A stretch of 64,000 nt of DNA from Rubrivirga sp046845755 (lineage in GTDB: Bacteria > Bacteroidota > Rhodothermia > Rhodothermales > Rubricoccaceae): the NCBI RefSeq assembly GCF_046845755.1, contig NZ_CP177357.1, forward strand, positions 868,001-932,000. The letters are read 5' to 3'. Below are positions 16,364 to 23,464 of this stretch, one piece after another. Position 1 is the stretch's first letter. The number at the start of each line of letters is the position of its first letter. The notes beneath the pieces are model-generated. The model saw only the letters and a program-made list of their open reading frames with translations. It was not told the DNA's origin and ran no database searches. The position numbers were made by a program, and so were the translations under genes.

Positions 16364-17824
16364 TTACCGCACGCCGTCGTACAGCGCCGCGTACGCCTGC
16401 GCCGAGCTGGCCCACGAGTGGTCCGCGCGCATCCCGTTCTGCTGCACCCGGGCGCGCGCGTCCGCGTCGAGGGCGAGGGCGTGGTCGACGGCATCCGCGA
16501 AGGCGTCGCCGGTGAAGGCGTCGAAGCGGAGCCCCGTCCCCGTTGTCCCGTCCCAGGGCTCGACCGTGTCGCGCAGGCCGCCGACGGCGTGGACGATCGG
16601 GACGGCCCCGTAGCGCATCGCGTAGAGCTGGCCGAGCCCGCACGGCTCCTGCTTCGAGGGCATCAGGAAAAAGTCGCCCGCGCCGTAGAGGCGGTGCGCG
16701 AGCGCCTCGTCGAAGGCGAGCGTGAGCGAGAACCGGCCGGCGGGCGCGGCCTCGGCCCGCTCGCGCAGCGCCGCCTCGTGCTCGGCGTAGCCCGACCCGA
16801 GCACGGCGACCGCCGCGTCCGTCCGGTCCAGGATCTGCGCCAGCCCCTCCGCGAGCACGGTCGCGCCTTTTTCCGGGGTGAGGCGGCCGACGAAGACGAG
16901 CAGAGGGCGGTCCGGGTCGAGGCCGAGGGTATGGCAGACGGCGCGCTTGGTGGTCGCCTTGCCGCCCAGGTCGTCTGCCGAAAAGGGGGCCGGGAGGTGC
17001 GGGTCGGTCGCCGGGTCCCAGAGCGCCTCGTCGACGCCGTTGACGATGCCGCTCAGCCGGTCGCCCGCCAGGCGGAACGCGTAGTCGAGCCCGTGCGAGG
17101 GCTCGGGCGAGGCCGCCAGCTCGCGGGCATACGTGGGGCTGACGGTCGTCACGCGGTCGGCGTGCTCGACGCCCGCCTTCAGGCTGTTGACGCGGCCGAG
17201 GTGGTCGAGCGAGGCGTGGTTCGGCACGGCGACGCCGACGTGGGCCCAGCGCGTCCACCCGATCTCGCCGTGGTGGTCGGCGCTGTGGACCGTGAACACG
17301 GTCGGCACGTCGCGGATCGCCGCGTTCGCGGGGTCGTGCGCCAGCAGGACCGGGATCAGCCCGCCGTGGTGGTCGTGGAGGTGGAGCACGTCGTCGCCAT
17401 CGAAGGGCGTGTGCTCGGACCGGAGCCAGTCCAGCACCATCAGCTGGAAGACGAGGTAGCGCACGTCGCCGCGCGCGAACCACGCCTTGTCGGCGTCGCG
17501 GAAGTAGACGCCGTCGTCGCCGAAGTGCTCGGGCTCGTGGACCAGGTACAGCGGCACCACGGCGCCGTCGCCGGACATCGCCTCCGACCGGAACACCTCG
17601 AACGGAAACCACTCGCCTTCGAAATACACGACGCCGGTGTGGACCGACGCCAGCGCCCCCGCTTTCCCCGCCAGCCGCCCCTCGGGCCCCCCATAGAAGG
17701 GCATGACCACCGCCGACGCGACGCCGCTCGCGCTCAGCGCAGCGGGCAGCGCGCCGACGACGTCGGCCAGCCCGCCGACCTTGGCGAACGGGGCGCACTC
17801 GGCGGAGACGTGGAGGACGGGCAT
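16364..17824 (-). CDS. glgA: Glycogen synthase (ADP-glucose type, GT5)
   Basis: A 486-residue starch/glycogen synthase that elongates alpha-1,4-glucan from ADP-glucose. The N-terminal KxGGL loop is present ('APFAKVGGLADVVGALP'), as are 'FTVHSADHHGEIGW', the donor-site 'VFVGRLTPEKGATVLAEGL' and the C-terminal 'MPSKQEPCGLGQLYAMRYGAVPIV' with 'GGLRDTVEPWD'. The start at 17824 (MPVLHVSAECAPFA) was chosen because family members begin with this block; an in-frame ATG at 17863 would add 13 unsupported residues. A TAGGCT box precedes the chosen start. Confidence 0.93.
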   Translation of the reverse strand: MPVLHVSAECAPFAKVGGLADVVGALPAALSASGVASAVVMPFYGGPEGRLAGKAGALASVHTGVVYFEGEWFPFEVFRSEAMSGDGAVVPLYLVHEPEHFGDDGVYFRDADKAWFARGDVRYLVFQLMVLDWLRSEHTPFDGDDVLHLHDHHGGLIPVLLAHDPANAAIRDVPTVFTVHSADHHGEIGWTRWAHVGVAVPNHASLDHLGRVNSLKAGVEHADRVTTVSPTYARELAASPEPSHGLDYAFRLAGDRLSGIVNGVDEALWDPATDPHLPAPFSADDLGGKATTKRAVCHTLGLDPDRPLLVFVGRLTPEKGATVLAEGLAQILDRTDAAVAVLGSGYAEHEAALRERAEAAPAGRFSLTLAFDEALAHRLYGAGDFFLMPSKQEPCGLGQLYAMRYGAVPIVHAVGGLRDTVEPWDGTTGTGLRFDAFTGDAFADAVDHALALDADARARVQQNGMRADHSWASSAQAYAALYDGVR

Positions 17825-17893
17825 CGCGGGCGTCGAGAGAGGGGAGACCCCGAGCCTACGCACCCTGCCGGCGTCGTGCGCCGTCCGCCCCCG

Positions 17894-18376
17894 CTAGGGC
17901 TGGTCCGGAGGCGTGTACACGTTTCTAGCCCCCACGGCCGCGCCCACCGACGCGGTTAGCGCCGTGGTCGGCACGCCGGTGACGACGCCGACGACGAAGG
18001 CGGCGGCCGGGGGCGTAAACCAGTCGTTGCTCGGGTAGGTCACCAACGTGATGCCCGCGGCGACGGCGGCGAGGAGCACGCCGACGCCAGCGCCCTCCAG
18101 CGCGCCTCGGCCGTGGTGGCGAAACTGGATCCGGGCGACCTCGGCGGTCGGCGCCGAGCGGAGGTCGCCGGTCGCGGCGTCGAGCCAGGTCGTCACGTCG
18201 GGCGCCACGTGGAGGTGGCGGGCCGTGGTCGTCTCGCCGGACGCCAGCGCGAGCAGCGCCGCCTGGCGCTGGCCCTGGGCGTTGATCTCGGCGGCAGCCC
18301 CTGGCGACGTGGCGTCGAGCGAGCGGTTCGAGGTGCAGCCCGCGAGGAGCGCGGCCGCGAGCAGGATCGTGCGCAT
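17894..18376 (-). CDS. Small lipoprotein of unknown function
   Basis: A 160-residue protein beginning with a lipoprotein signal ('LLAAALLAGC', cysteine at about residue 14). A polar region follows, then two hydrophobic glycine/alanine-rich segments near the C terminus ('AGVGVLLAAVAAGITLVTY' and 'AAAFVVGVVTGVPTTALTASVGAAVGA'). No family is recognised. It lies upstream of glgA on the same strand, 69 nt away; a functional link is not apparent. Confidence 0.6.
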   Translation of the reverse strand: MRTILLAAALLAGCTSNRSLDATSPGAAAEINAQGQRQAALLALASGETTTARHLHVAPDVTTWLDAATGDLRSAPTAEVARIQFRHHGRGALEGAGVGVLLAAVAAGITLVTYPSNDWFTPPAAAFVVGVVTGVPTTALTASVGAAVGARNVYTPPDQP

Positions 18377-18654
18377 GGGGGCGGGGGAGACGGGCGCGCA
18401 ACGTCGGCGCTGCCCGGCCCGAGCGCCTGATGCAATCGGACCACCGCACGCGAGCCGTCGAGGGCCCTGCCGTCCGTCTCGCCCGGGACGCACTCGGCGG
18501 AGGCCAGGGCTCGCGGGCGGGGTCGGGGAATCTCGCCAGCCTCGCCCCCCGGCGCTTGCGGAGATGTCCGGGTCAGACGGTCGGCTCTCCGGCCCGCTCA
18601 CGTCAGCCCTCTCCTGAGCGGAGGAGGGTTGGCATCGACCGCCGTCCATCACTC

Positions 18655-18867
18655 GCCGTCATTCCCGCGCAGGCGGGCCCCCGCGAGGGAAGGCGCCAGC
18701 CAATCCAGAGTGACGAGCAGGAATGGGGTAGAGATCGGCGGATGGCTGCAGGGGGGTGCCGGGACAGGCTCGCGTTGTCCGGGGCGCATCGAATCGGCGG
18801 GGTTGTCTTTCTCTGTACCTGGATTGGCTGACGCCTTCCGGGGGGCCGCCTACGCGGGAATGACGGC
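18655..18867. repeat. MITE-like element with long terminal inverted repeats
   Basis: A 213-bp non-coding element whose ends are inverted repeats over about 54 bp. The perfectly paired blocks are 18655-18669 with 18853-18867 (15 bp), 18688-18695 with 18832-18839 (8 bp) and 18698-18708 with 18819-18829 (11 bp). The ends read GCCGTCATTCCCGCG. No transposase is present. It lies 20-30 bp beyond the truncated attC-like half site that ends the cassette array. Confidence 0.7.
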
Positions 18868-18893
18868 AATGGGGGACTGCGCTCGGCGCAGGC

Positions 18894-18910
18894 CTGCAGA
18901 GCTGTTAGGG
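18894..18910 (-). repeat. Truncated attC-like half site at the distal end of the array
   Basis: CTGCAG followed by GTTAGGG (18904-18910) reproduces the gene-proximal half (outer and inner box) of the attC-like sites, 5 nt after the stop of the 18915-19175 gene. The other half is missing, and the MITE-like element lies just beyond. The outer box here is closer to the textbook GTTRRRY core than those of the other sites. Confidence 0.55.
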
Positions 18911-18914
18911 CCGC

Positions 18915-19175
18915 CTACGAGCGGACCTTGAACCCCAGTCGCTCCAGCAGCTCGGGGCGGTCGCGGAAGGCGGCCTTGGCGAGGTCGCGGTACCGCGCGA
19001 TCCATTCTTCGAGCGCCTTCACAGCCCGGTCGCGCCCGTCCGTCGCGTCCTGCGCCTCGCCCTGCTCGCCCGTCCGCGTGCCGCGGCCGAGGCACACAAC
19101 GCTCCGCCCGAGGCACGCACCGTGACTTCCGAGGCATGCCGTGCCTCTCCCTAGGCCCGTTGACTCCTCCCACAT
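18915..19175 (-). CDS. Last cassette gene: short repeat-bearing protein, possibly a fragment
   Basis: An 86-residue frame between attC-like site a and the truncated half site. Residues about 8-32 contain three 7-residue repeats ending in CLG ('GTACLGS', 'HGACLGR', 'SVVCLGR'), encoded by 21-nt DNA repeats around 19080-19140. The rest is a predicted helix ('RAVKALEEWIARYRDLAK', then 'RPELLERLGFKVRS'). This resembles the C-terminal segment of small conserved Bacteroidota proteins of unknown function. It could be the C-terminal part of a larger protein captured as a cassette. The start is uncertain; the ATG at 19175 is 25 nt from the site a boundary. Confidence 0.45.
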   Translation of the reverse strand: MWEESTGLGRGTACLGSHGACLGRSVVCLGRGTRTGEQGEAQDATDGRDRAVKALEEWIARYRDLAKAAFRDRPELLERLGFKVRS

Positions 19176-19199
19176 CCGGCCTGAGGCAAACGTGCCACC

Positions 19200-19327
19200 G
19201 TGTAACAGGGGGCCGCTTAGCCACCTGGGGGGATTGGCGGGAGGGGAGGGCGGGCAACGAAGACGCTGGTGCTCGGCCGAGGCAAGAGCGCTTACGCCCC
19301 GGGTCGAGCTACAGCGGCGGGTTACAC
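19200..19327 (-). repeat. attC-like site a
   Basis: Outer boxes GTGTAAC (19200-19206) and GTTACAC (19321-19327) are perfect complements. Inner boxes CCGCTTAG (19213-19220) and CTACAGCGG (19309-19317) pair with one unpaired C. Relative to sites with TCAG/CTG, the TTAG/CTA change is compensatory. The stop codon of the 19322-19540 gene lies inside the outer box. Confidence 0.75.
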
Positions 19328-19540
19328 GGGCCCGCCGCCCGAACCGCGTTGGAGCCGCTTCTCCTCGCGACGGTGTTTGATGTCGAGCGCGACCCCCATG
19401 GTGGCCGCGCTCGTGAAGCCGACGAACGAGACCCGAGCCAGCGTCCCTGAGGTCGACCAGTGGAAGTCGAAGAGGAGCATCAGGCTGACGGACAGCATCC
19501 CGAGCCCGAACAGGAGGCGAGCGAGCAGGCGTTCGTTCAT
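19322..19540 (-). CDS. Cassette gene: small membrane protein
   Basis: A 72-residue protein with two hydrophobic segments ('LLFGLGMLSVSLMLLFDF' and 'VSFVGFTSAATMGVAL') and a basic C-terminal tail ('IKHRREEKRLQR'). No family is recognised. It lies between attC-like sites b (upstream) and a (downstream). Its TAA stop is formed by the outer box of site a (GTG-TAA-C), an arrangement typical of tightly packed integron cassettes. Confidence 0.55.
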   Translation of the reverse strand: MNERLLARLLFGLGMLSVSLMLLFDFHWSTSGTLARVSFVGFTSAATMGVALDIKHRREEKRLQRGSGGGPV

Positions 19541-19575
19541 CGAGACCAGAGTCGGGGCAGGAGAGTTGCTGGGTC

Positions 19576-19704
19576 GTGTAACCAGTGACCGCTCAGCCGC
19601 AGCATGCTGACGACTGGCGGGTGGGACGAAGCAAGGATAGTGATGGCGTGAGGACGAGCCGAGGACGCTGAAGCGTGCTGTCGGCCTGCAGCGGTGGGTG
19701 CTGC
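19576..19704 (-). repeat. attC-like site b
   Basis: Outer box GTGTAAC (19576-19582); the other outer box is degenerate (GTGCTGC, 19698-19704). Inner boxes CCGCTCAG (19589-19596) and CTGCAGCGG (19686-19694) pair with one extra C. It follows the CPBP protease gene on the minus strand. Confidence 0.7.
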
Positions 19705-19756
19705 GGCCAGAAGGCCGTCTTGTGAAGCGGACGCGAGCTATCCCCTCAAGCGGCCG

Positions 19757-20500
19757 TCAGGCAGACAACAACGACAGGCTCACGACCACCGAGTTCATCG
19801 TCACGTGCAGAGCCAACGGATACCCGAAGCCGAAGGCCACCCTCGTATACCCATAGATGACCGCGCTGAACAACTGAGGCAGGGTCAGGATCGGAAGCAG
19901 GAGCACCGTGGTCAGCGTGACCTCGTACTTCGTGATGTGCATCCAGGCGAAGACCACGCACGAGAGGTAGAAGATGACCCGGAAGTGCTGTGCCCAGAAC
20001 GCGGACACCCGATCCGCCACCCGCTCGCGCCGGAGCAACGGGAACAGGACGACGCCCAGCAACCCCGACACGGCCACCCGGACCGCGAAGCTCTCGTCCA
20101 CCATCGAGATCTTGGTGCCGTACACCGCCTTCGTCAGGACGTAGTACGTGAGCACACTCGCGGTCACCGCCAGGTACGTCGGCCGGAACACCAGGGACAG
20201 CCGGAACCCCACCTCCTCGAAGAACGGAAGCACCAGGCCGGCCAGCAGCAGCAGCACCGCCGGAGAGAAGCGTTCGGCCATACTGGCGCTTTGCACGTTC
20301 TCTGGGTCATGCACCAGCGCGAAAAACAACGCCACCGGGACGAGAGCGACGATCTTGAGGACGTACAGCCCGATCGTGTCGTACACCTTGAACCGGGTCG
20401 ACTTGTCCGTTCTTGGTTCGAGGTGGGGTCGCTTCAGGAACGCGACGACGTCCTTCAGCAGGGAGCGGTAGTACCCCGGCTTCACCAAGGGATAGGTCAT
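19757..20500 (-). CDS. Cassette gene: CPBP-family intramembrane metalloprotease (CAAX protease-like)
   Basis: A 247-residue polytopic membrane protein with all three motifs of the CPBP (Abi/CAAX-protease-like) family: EExxxR at E95-E96...R100 ('FEEVGFR'), FxxxH at F184...H188 ('FAWMH') and HxxxN at H232...N236 ('HVTMN'). These glutamyl proteases cleave within membranes; bacterial members are linked to bacteriocin self-immunity and processing. It is the largest cassette in the array. Leader to the upstream site c is about 60 nt, and downstream site b begins 53 nt after the stop. The substrate is unknown. Confidence 0.78.
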   Translation of the reverse strand: MTYPLVKPGYYRSLLKDVVAFLKRPHLEPRTDKSTRFKVYDTIGLYVLKIVALVPVALFFALVHDPENVQSASMAERFSPAVLLLLAGLVLPFFEEVGFRLSLVFRPTYLAVTASVLTYYVLTKAVYGTKISMVDESFAVRVAVSGLLGVVLFPLLRRERVADRVSAFWAQHFRVIFYLSCVVFAWMHITKYEVTLTTVLLLPILTLPQLFSAVIYGYTRVAFGFGYPLALHVTMNSVVVSLSLLSA

Positions 20501-20560
20501 GTGGCCGAGGATCTGGATGCCGACGGGGCGGCCACCCGAGACGCGACGGTTCGACGATTG

Positions 20561-20695
20561 TTACAACGCGTGCGCGCGGCGTCCTCCAACCGAACGGACG
20601 GCCGCCACACCGACCGTCCCCTCCAGCGCTCCTGCTATTCCGGAGCGGAGCCACTACGTTGGCGCCCTCGGTCCGCCTGCCGCGGCGGGTTCTGC
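20561..20695 (-). repeat. attC-like site c (divergent)
   Basis: Outer boxes are approximately TTACAAC (20561-20567) and GTTCTGC (20689-20695). The right inner box CTGCCGCGG pairs imperfectly with the GC-rich left arm near 20571-20582. It is the most divergent of the eight sites, but it keeps the position between gene stop (20704) and next gene start (20500). Confidence 0.55.
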
Positions 20696-20703
20696 CGCCC
20701 CAG

Positions 20704-21078
20704 TCAGTGGTTTACTAGAGGGGCAGTCGCGATGACCTGGCAGTCACGCACTGCAGCTATCCCTTCCCAACTGGGCCACCATCCTTCAAAGATCCAGAGT
20801 GTCGCGCCTTCCTCCGCTGCCGCTTCCAACGCTGCGATCTCATCGCGGGCGATAGGACCATGGACGGGTAGCTCGTACAACTCGGCCGCTGGTATGCCTG
20901 ACATGTCACCCACCGCGATGTCGAGTTCCCCTGGCGCGACGGTCCGCTTAAAGCCCTCCACGTAGTGCGCGCACCCACCAAGGTTCTCGCTATCACAGCG
21001 CCTCAACTCGGACGTTTGGGAACTGGCGCAGCCTCCGAGAGGAACCCCCAGCGCGAACAGAAGGACGGCCGGTTTCAA
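20704..21078 (-). CDS. Cassette gene: small lipoprotein
   Basis: A 124-residue protein with a lipoprotein signal ('LLFALGVPLGGC', lipid cysteine at about residue 17). The mature part has three more cysteines and a tryptophan-rich C-terminal segment ('LWIFEGWWPSWEGIAAVRDCQVI'). No family is recognised. The ATG is 14 nt from the boundary of site d, and its stop is 8 nt from site c, so the gene fills the cassette. Confidence 0.6.
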   Translation of the reverse strand: MKPAVLLFALGVPLGGCASSQTSELRRCDSENLGGCAHYVEGFKRTVAPGELDIAVGDMSGIPAAELYELPVHGPIARDEIAALEAAAEEGATLWIFEGWWPSWEGIAAVRDCQVIATAPLVNH

Positions 21079-21092
21079 TCGAGCGCAGGTCG

Positions 21093-21219
21093 GTAGAACA
21101 GATGGCGGCTCAGCCGCAACGGGCAGCGACCGCGAACGGTGGTGAGGGCAGCGTAGACGCCGCGGCCCGAACAGAGCAAGAGCGCCGAGCCCGATGTCGG
21201 CTGCAGCCGCGGGTTACAG
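21093..21219 (-). repeat. attC-like site d
   Basis: Outer boxes GTAGAAC (21093-21099) and GTTACAG (21213-21219). Inner boxes CGGCTCAG (21106-21113) and CTGCAGCCG (21201-21209) pair with one extra C. The CGG/CCG change relative to other sites is compensated on both arms. Confidence 0.72.
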
Positions 21220-21804
21220 CTACTTGGGAGGGTGTTGGTTCTGATGAACGATCTGCTGAACACGCTCGAAGGCTGCTGCCCTCGCCTCAACGGCCTCGGC
21301 CGATGCGAATCCTCGTTCACGGAGGAAAGGCAACTTCCGGGCGGCGCGGTCAGCCTCGCGCTCAACTTCGCGTTCGAGCGCTTGCAGAAGCGCACCGTGC
21401 TGGCGGTCGAGGTTCCAGAAGCGCTCTGTGAGGTCGTCGGTCCATGACGCGAGCCTGGCAACGCGCTGGTGGACCAGATCTAGGGTCGGTGGCTCCGAAG
21501 TCTCGGAGAGCGACGAGAAGAGGACGCCGCCCCCGATAGCGCCGTAGTCGATGTAGAACTCTGCAGCCCCCTCGGTCACGGTCCACTCGAAAGGCTCTCC
21601 GACTCCCTCCGCCAGCGCGGCCTCGACTCCGTCAAGCTCCGCCCGTGCCTCGTCCGTCGCGGCGCACCCGACAAACCGGAGCGTGAGGATCGAGGCCGCA
21701 TCTGGCTTCGTCGACTCGGGGTCGGTATCGACCACCACGCTGAGGCGGTCGTCCTCACGCTCGAAGCCGAGCAAGACGGGGAGTACCTCACGCGCGCTGC
21801 TCAT
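21220..21804 (-). CDS. Cassette gene: protein of unknown function with C-terminal coiled-coil
   Basis: A 194-residue soluble, acidic protein with no recognised family. The N-terminal half is mixed alpha/beta ('RLSVVVDTDPESTKPDAASILTLRFVGCAATDEARAE'). The C-terminal half is strongly helical and charged ('LLQALEREVEREADRAARKL'), suggesting a coiled coil or oligomerisation. The stop TAG directly abuts the outer box of site d (21219/21220), and the start is 22 nt from site e. Confidence 0.55.
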   Translation of the reverse strand: MSSAREVLPVLLGFEREDDRLSVVVDTDPESTKPDAASILTLRFVGCAATDEARAELDGVEAALAEGVGEPFEWTVTEGAAEFYIDYGAIGGGVLFSSLSETSEPPTLDLVHQRVARLASWTDDLTERFWNLDRQHGALLQALEREVEREADRAARKLPFLRERGFASAEAVEARAAAFERVQQIVHQNQHPPK

Positions 21805-21826
21805 CTGGCAAGATGGTGGGGTAGCT

Positions 21827-21953
21827 GTATACGAGATTGCGGCTCACCCGCGTAGGGCAGCGACCGCGGACGGTGGAGGAGGCAACGTAGACGCCGCAGC
21901 CCGGACGAAGCAGGGCGCTCGCGCGTGCGGTCGGCCTGCGCGGTGGGTTCTAC
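21827..21953 (-). repeat. attC-like site e
   Basis: Outer boxes GTATAC (21827-21832, degenerate) and GTTCTAC (21947-21953). Inner boxes CGGCTCAC (21840-21847) and CTGCGCGG (21936-21943) are weaker than in other sites. The left 23 nt align well with site d and the length is the same (127 bp). Confidence 0.62.
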
Positions 21954-21964
21954 CGCGCGGTGGA

Positions 21965-22183
21965 CTACGACGGCTCTGCGCTCTTCCGGAACTCGCGCCA
22001 CACGACCACCACCCCCGAGACGAACATGACAGCCGACATCAATGCGATGGCGACCCCGACCTCACCCGCGTCGGTGCCGCCTACCGCAAGCGCCGACTTC
22101 AACCAGACGTAGAGGTCCTGGAAGCCGCCGAGGATGATGACCGGCAGCATGAGGACGAAGCCAAGGGCAACCCGAACGTTCAT
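21965..22183 (-). CDS. Cassette gene: small two-helix membrane protein
   Basis: A 72-residue protein with two membrane helices ('VALGFVLMLPVIILGGF' and 'VGVAIALMSAVMFVSGVVVVW') and a basic C-terminal end ('REFRKS'). No family is recognised. It sits between site f (22 nt upstream) and site e (11 nt downstream). Confidence 0.55.
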   Translation of the reverse strand: MNVRVALGFVLMLPVIILGGFQDLYVWLKSALAVGGTDAGEVGVAIALMSAVMFVSGVVVVWREFRKSAEPS

Positions 22184-22205
22184 AGATGAGCAGGAAGGGA
22201 GCGCG

Positions 22206-22334
22206 GTAGAACAGTGGACCGCTCAGCCGTCCCAAGCTGAGGCTGCGGCGGTGGGGCGAAGCTACGGAGACACAGAGGCCCGATGGAACCGGGAGCGCTG
22301 GCGCTTGGGGTCGGCTTGCAGCGGTGGGTTCTAC
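22206..22334 (-). repeat. attC-like site f
   Basis: Outer boxes GTAGAAC (22206-22212) and GTTCTAC (22328-22334) are perfect complements. Inner boxes CCGCTCAG (22219-22226) and CTTGCAGCGG (22315-22324) pair with an extra C and one further T. Confidence 0.74.
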
Positions 22335-22355
22335 GGCCCCGAGCACAGCGTTGGG

Positions 22356-22658
22356 CTAGTGATACTCAGCAGCTTCGAGCGGAGTCATCATGCGAGGTGG
22401 GGAGTTGGGTCCGAACACGATGCCGTTGACATAGCTTTTCGAGATGAACCACCACCAGCGGCGGCTCGTCTTGAAGTGGATGTGGTGGCCGAAGTCGAAG
22501 GCGTAGTGCCAGAATCCAATCGGCACCTCCTCTCCATTCACTTCGCGTTTGACGATTCCATACTCCGGCCGCTCCAGCAGTTCGTCGGGACTGAGCACCA
22601 GCAGATCGGCTGCCAGCCCGTCTACGATCTCCTGATACTGCCGGTCGATGTCACTCAT
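22356..22658 (-). CDS. Cassette gene: aromatic-rich small soluble protein
   Basis: A 100-residue protein of unknown family, rich in aromatic residues and histidine in its middle ('IGFWHYAFDFGHHIHFKTSR' then 'RWWWFISKSYVNG'). It has no signal peptide or membrane helix. The start is 10 nt from site g and the stop is 21 nt from site f. Base composition is less GC-rich than the flanking chromosome, consistent with acquisition. Confidence 0.55.
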   Translation of the reverse strand: MSDIDRQYQEIVDGLAADLLVLSPDELLERPEYGIVKREVNGEEVPIGFWHYAFDFGHHIHFKTSRRWWWFISKSYVNGIVFGPNSPPRMMTPLEAAEYH

Positions 22659-22668
22659 CTTCGATGCC

Positions 22669-22797
22669 GTAGAACAGATTTCCGCTCAGCGGCCGAGGGT
22701 AGAGAGCACGAAGTTAGATCGGAGCACCGGAAGCGCCGGTGTCTCGACAACACGAGAACGCTGACGCCCTCGGTGCGCCTGCAGCGGCGGGTTCTAC
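22669..22797 (-). repeat. attC-like site g
   Basis: Outer boxes GTAGAAC (22669-22675) and GTTCTAC (22791-22797) are perfect complements. Inner boxes CCGCTCAG (22682-22689) and CTGCAGCGG (22779-22787) pair with one unpaired C. Confidence 0.77.
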
Positions 22798-22811
22798 CGC
22801 GCGGGGCCGGG

Positions 22812-23306
22812 CTACTCCAACCGCACCTCAAACTCGTTCGAGACCGCCACCGAGTCCGGGAGTGGGCACGCCCGGAGGTCCTCGCACCTCGCCGCCTCGT
22901 ACGTAAGCCGCATCCGGCCGGCCAGTCGCCCGTCGTAGCTGCCCGCCGAGCCGATCAAATGCGGGCCGAACACGGCCAGCGTGTCGGTCCGGCTCCGGCC
23001 CGGGCCCACCGCCAACGAGACGCCGTCCGCCCCGAAGTCAAGGACCGAATACGCTGTCCCATCGATGGAGAACGCGGGTCGCAGGCCGTTCCGGTGTCGC
23101 CGGAGGTAGACCGTGTCCGGCGTCGTGTTCGTGAAACGGGCGACGAGGTCGAACGAGTAGGAAGAGACGCCGCCCGCAGGCCCGCTCGCGAGGGCGGTGT
23201 AGGTGACTCTGTCCGTCTGAATGGAGGCCGACGTGTCGCGCTCGATCTCCGGCTCACCCGCGAACGAGCACCCGGCGACGGTGAGGAGAGCGACCAGACG
23301 GAGCAT
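22812..23306 (-). CDS. Cassette gene: lipoprotein with a beta-sandwich-like domain
   Basis: A 164-residue lipoprotein (signal 'MLRLVALLTVAGC', lipid cysteine at residue 13). The mature part reads as a beta-strand-rich domain ('SSYSFDLVARFTNTTPDTVYLRRH' and 'LTYEAARCEDLRACPLP'), of the kind seen in small envelope proteins with intracellular-proteinase-inhibitor-like folds; that is a weak inference. The ATG at 23306 was chosen because it begins the lipoprotein signal and lies 12 nt from the boundary of site h. The stop is 14 nt from site g. Confidence 0.58.
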   Translation of the reverse strand: MLRLVALLTVAGCSFAGEPEIERDTSASIQTDRVTYTALASGPAGGVSSYSFDLVARFTNTTPDTVYLRRHRNGLRPAFSIDGTAYSVLDFGADGVSLAVGPGRSRTDTLAVFGPHLIGSAGSYDGRLAGRMRLTYEAARCEDLRACPLPDSVAVSNEFEVRLE

Positions 23307-23318
23307 GAGGGAAGCGCG

Positions 23319-23448
23319 GTAGAACAGATGGCCGCTTAGCCGCACGGGGCTGAGGGCAGGACGGTGAGCCGAAGCTATGACTGGCGATGGCGCTGGGACG
23401 GGCCGAGGACGCTGGCGCCCCGTGTCGGCCTACAGCGGCGGGTTCTGC
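23319..23448 (-). repeat. attC-like site h
   Basis: Outer boxes GTAGAAC (23319-23325) and GTTCTGC (23442-23448). Inner boxes CCGCTTAG (23332-23339) and CTACAGCGG (23430-23438) pair with one unpaired C. The TTAG/CTA pair is a compensatory double change relative to sites b, f and g. Confidence 0.75.
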
Positions 23449-23464
23449 TGCCCCCGGCACGATG

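Noticed and set aside
19075..19150. CRISPR-like short repeats
   Set aside because: Only three degenerate 21-nt units without spacers of uniform size; they are in frame and encode heptapeptides.
19200..23448. CRISPR array or simple dispersed repeats as explanation of the 18.9-23.8 kb repeats
   Set aside because: Repeat units are 127-135 bp and imperfectly palindromic, and they alternate with genes of different length, not with short spacers.
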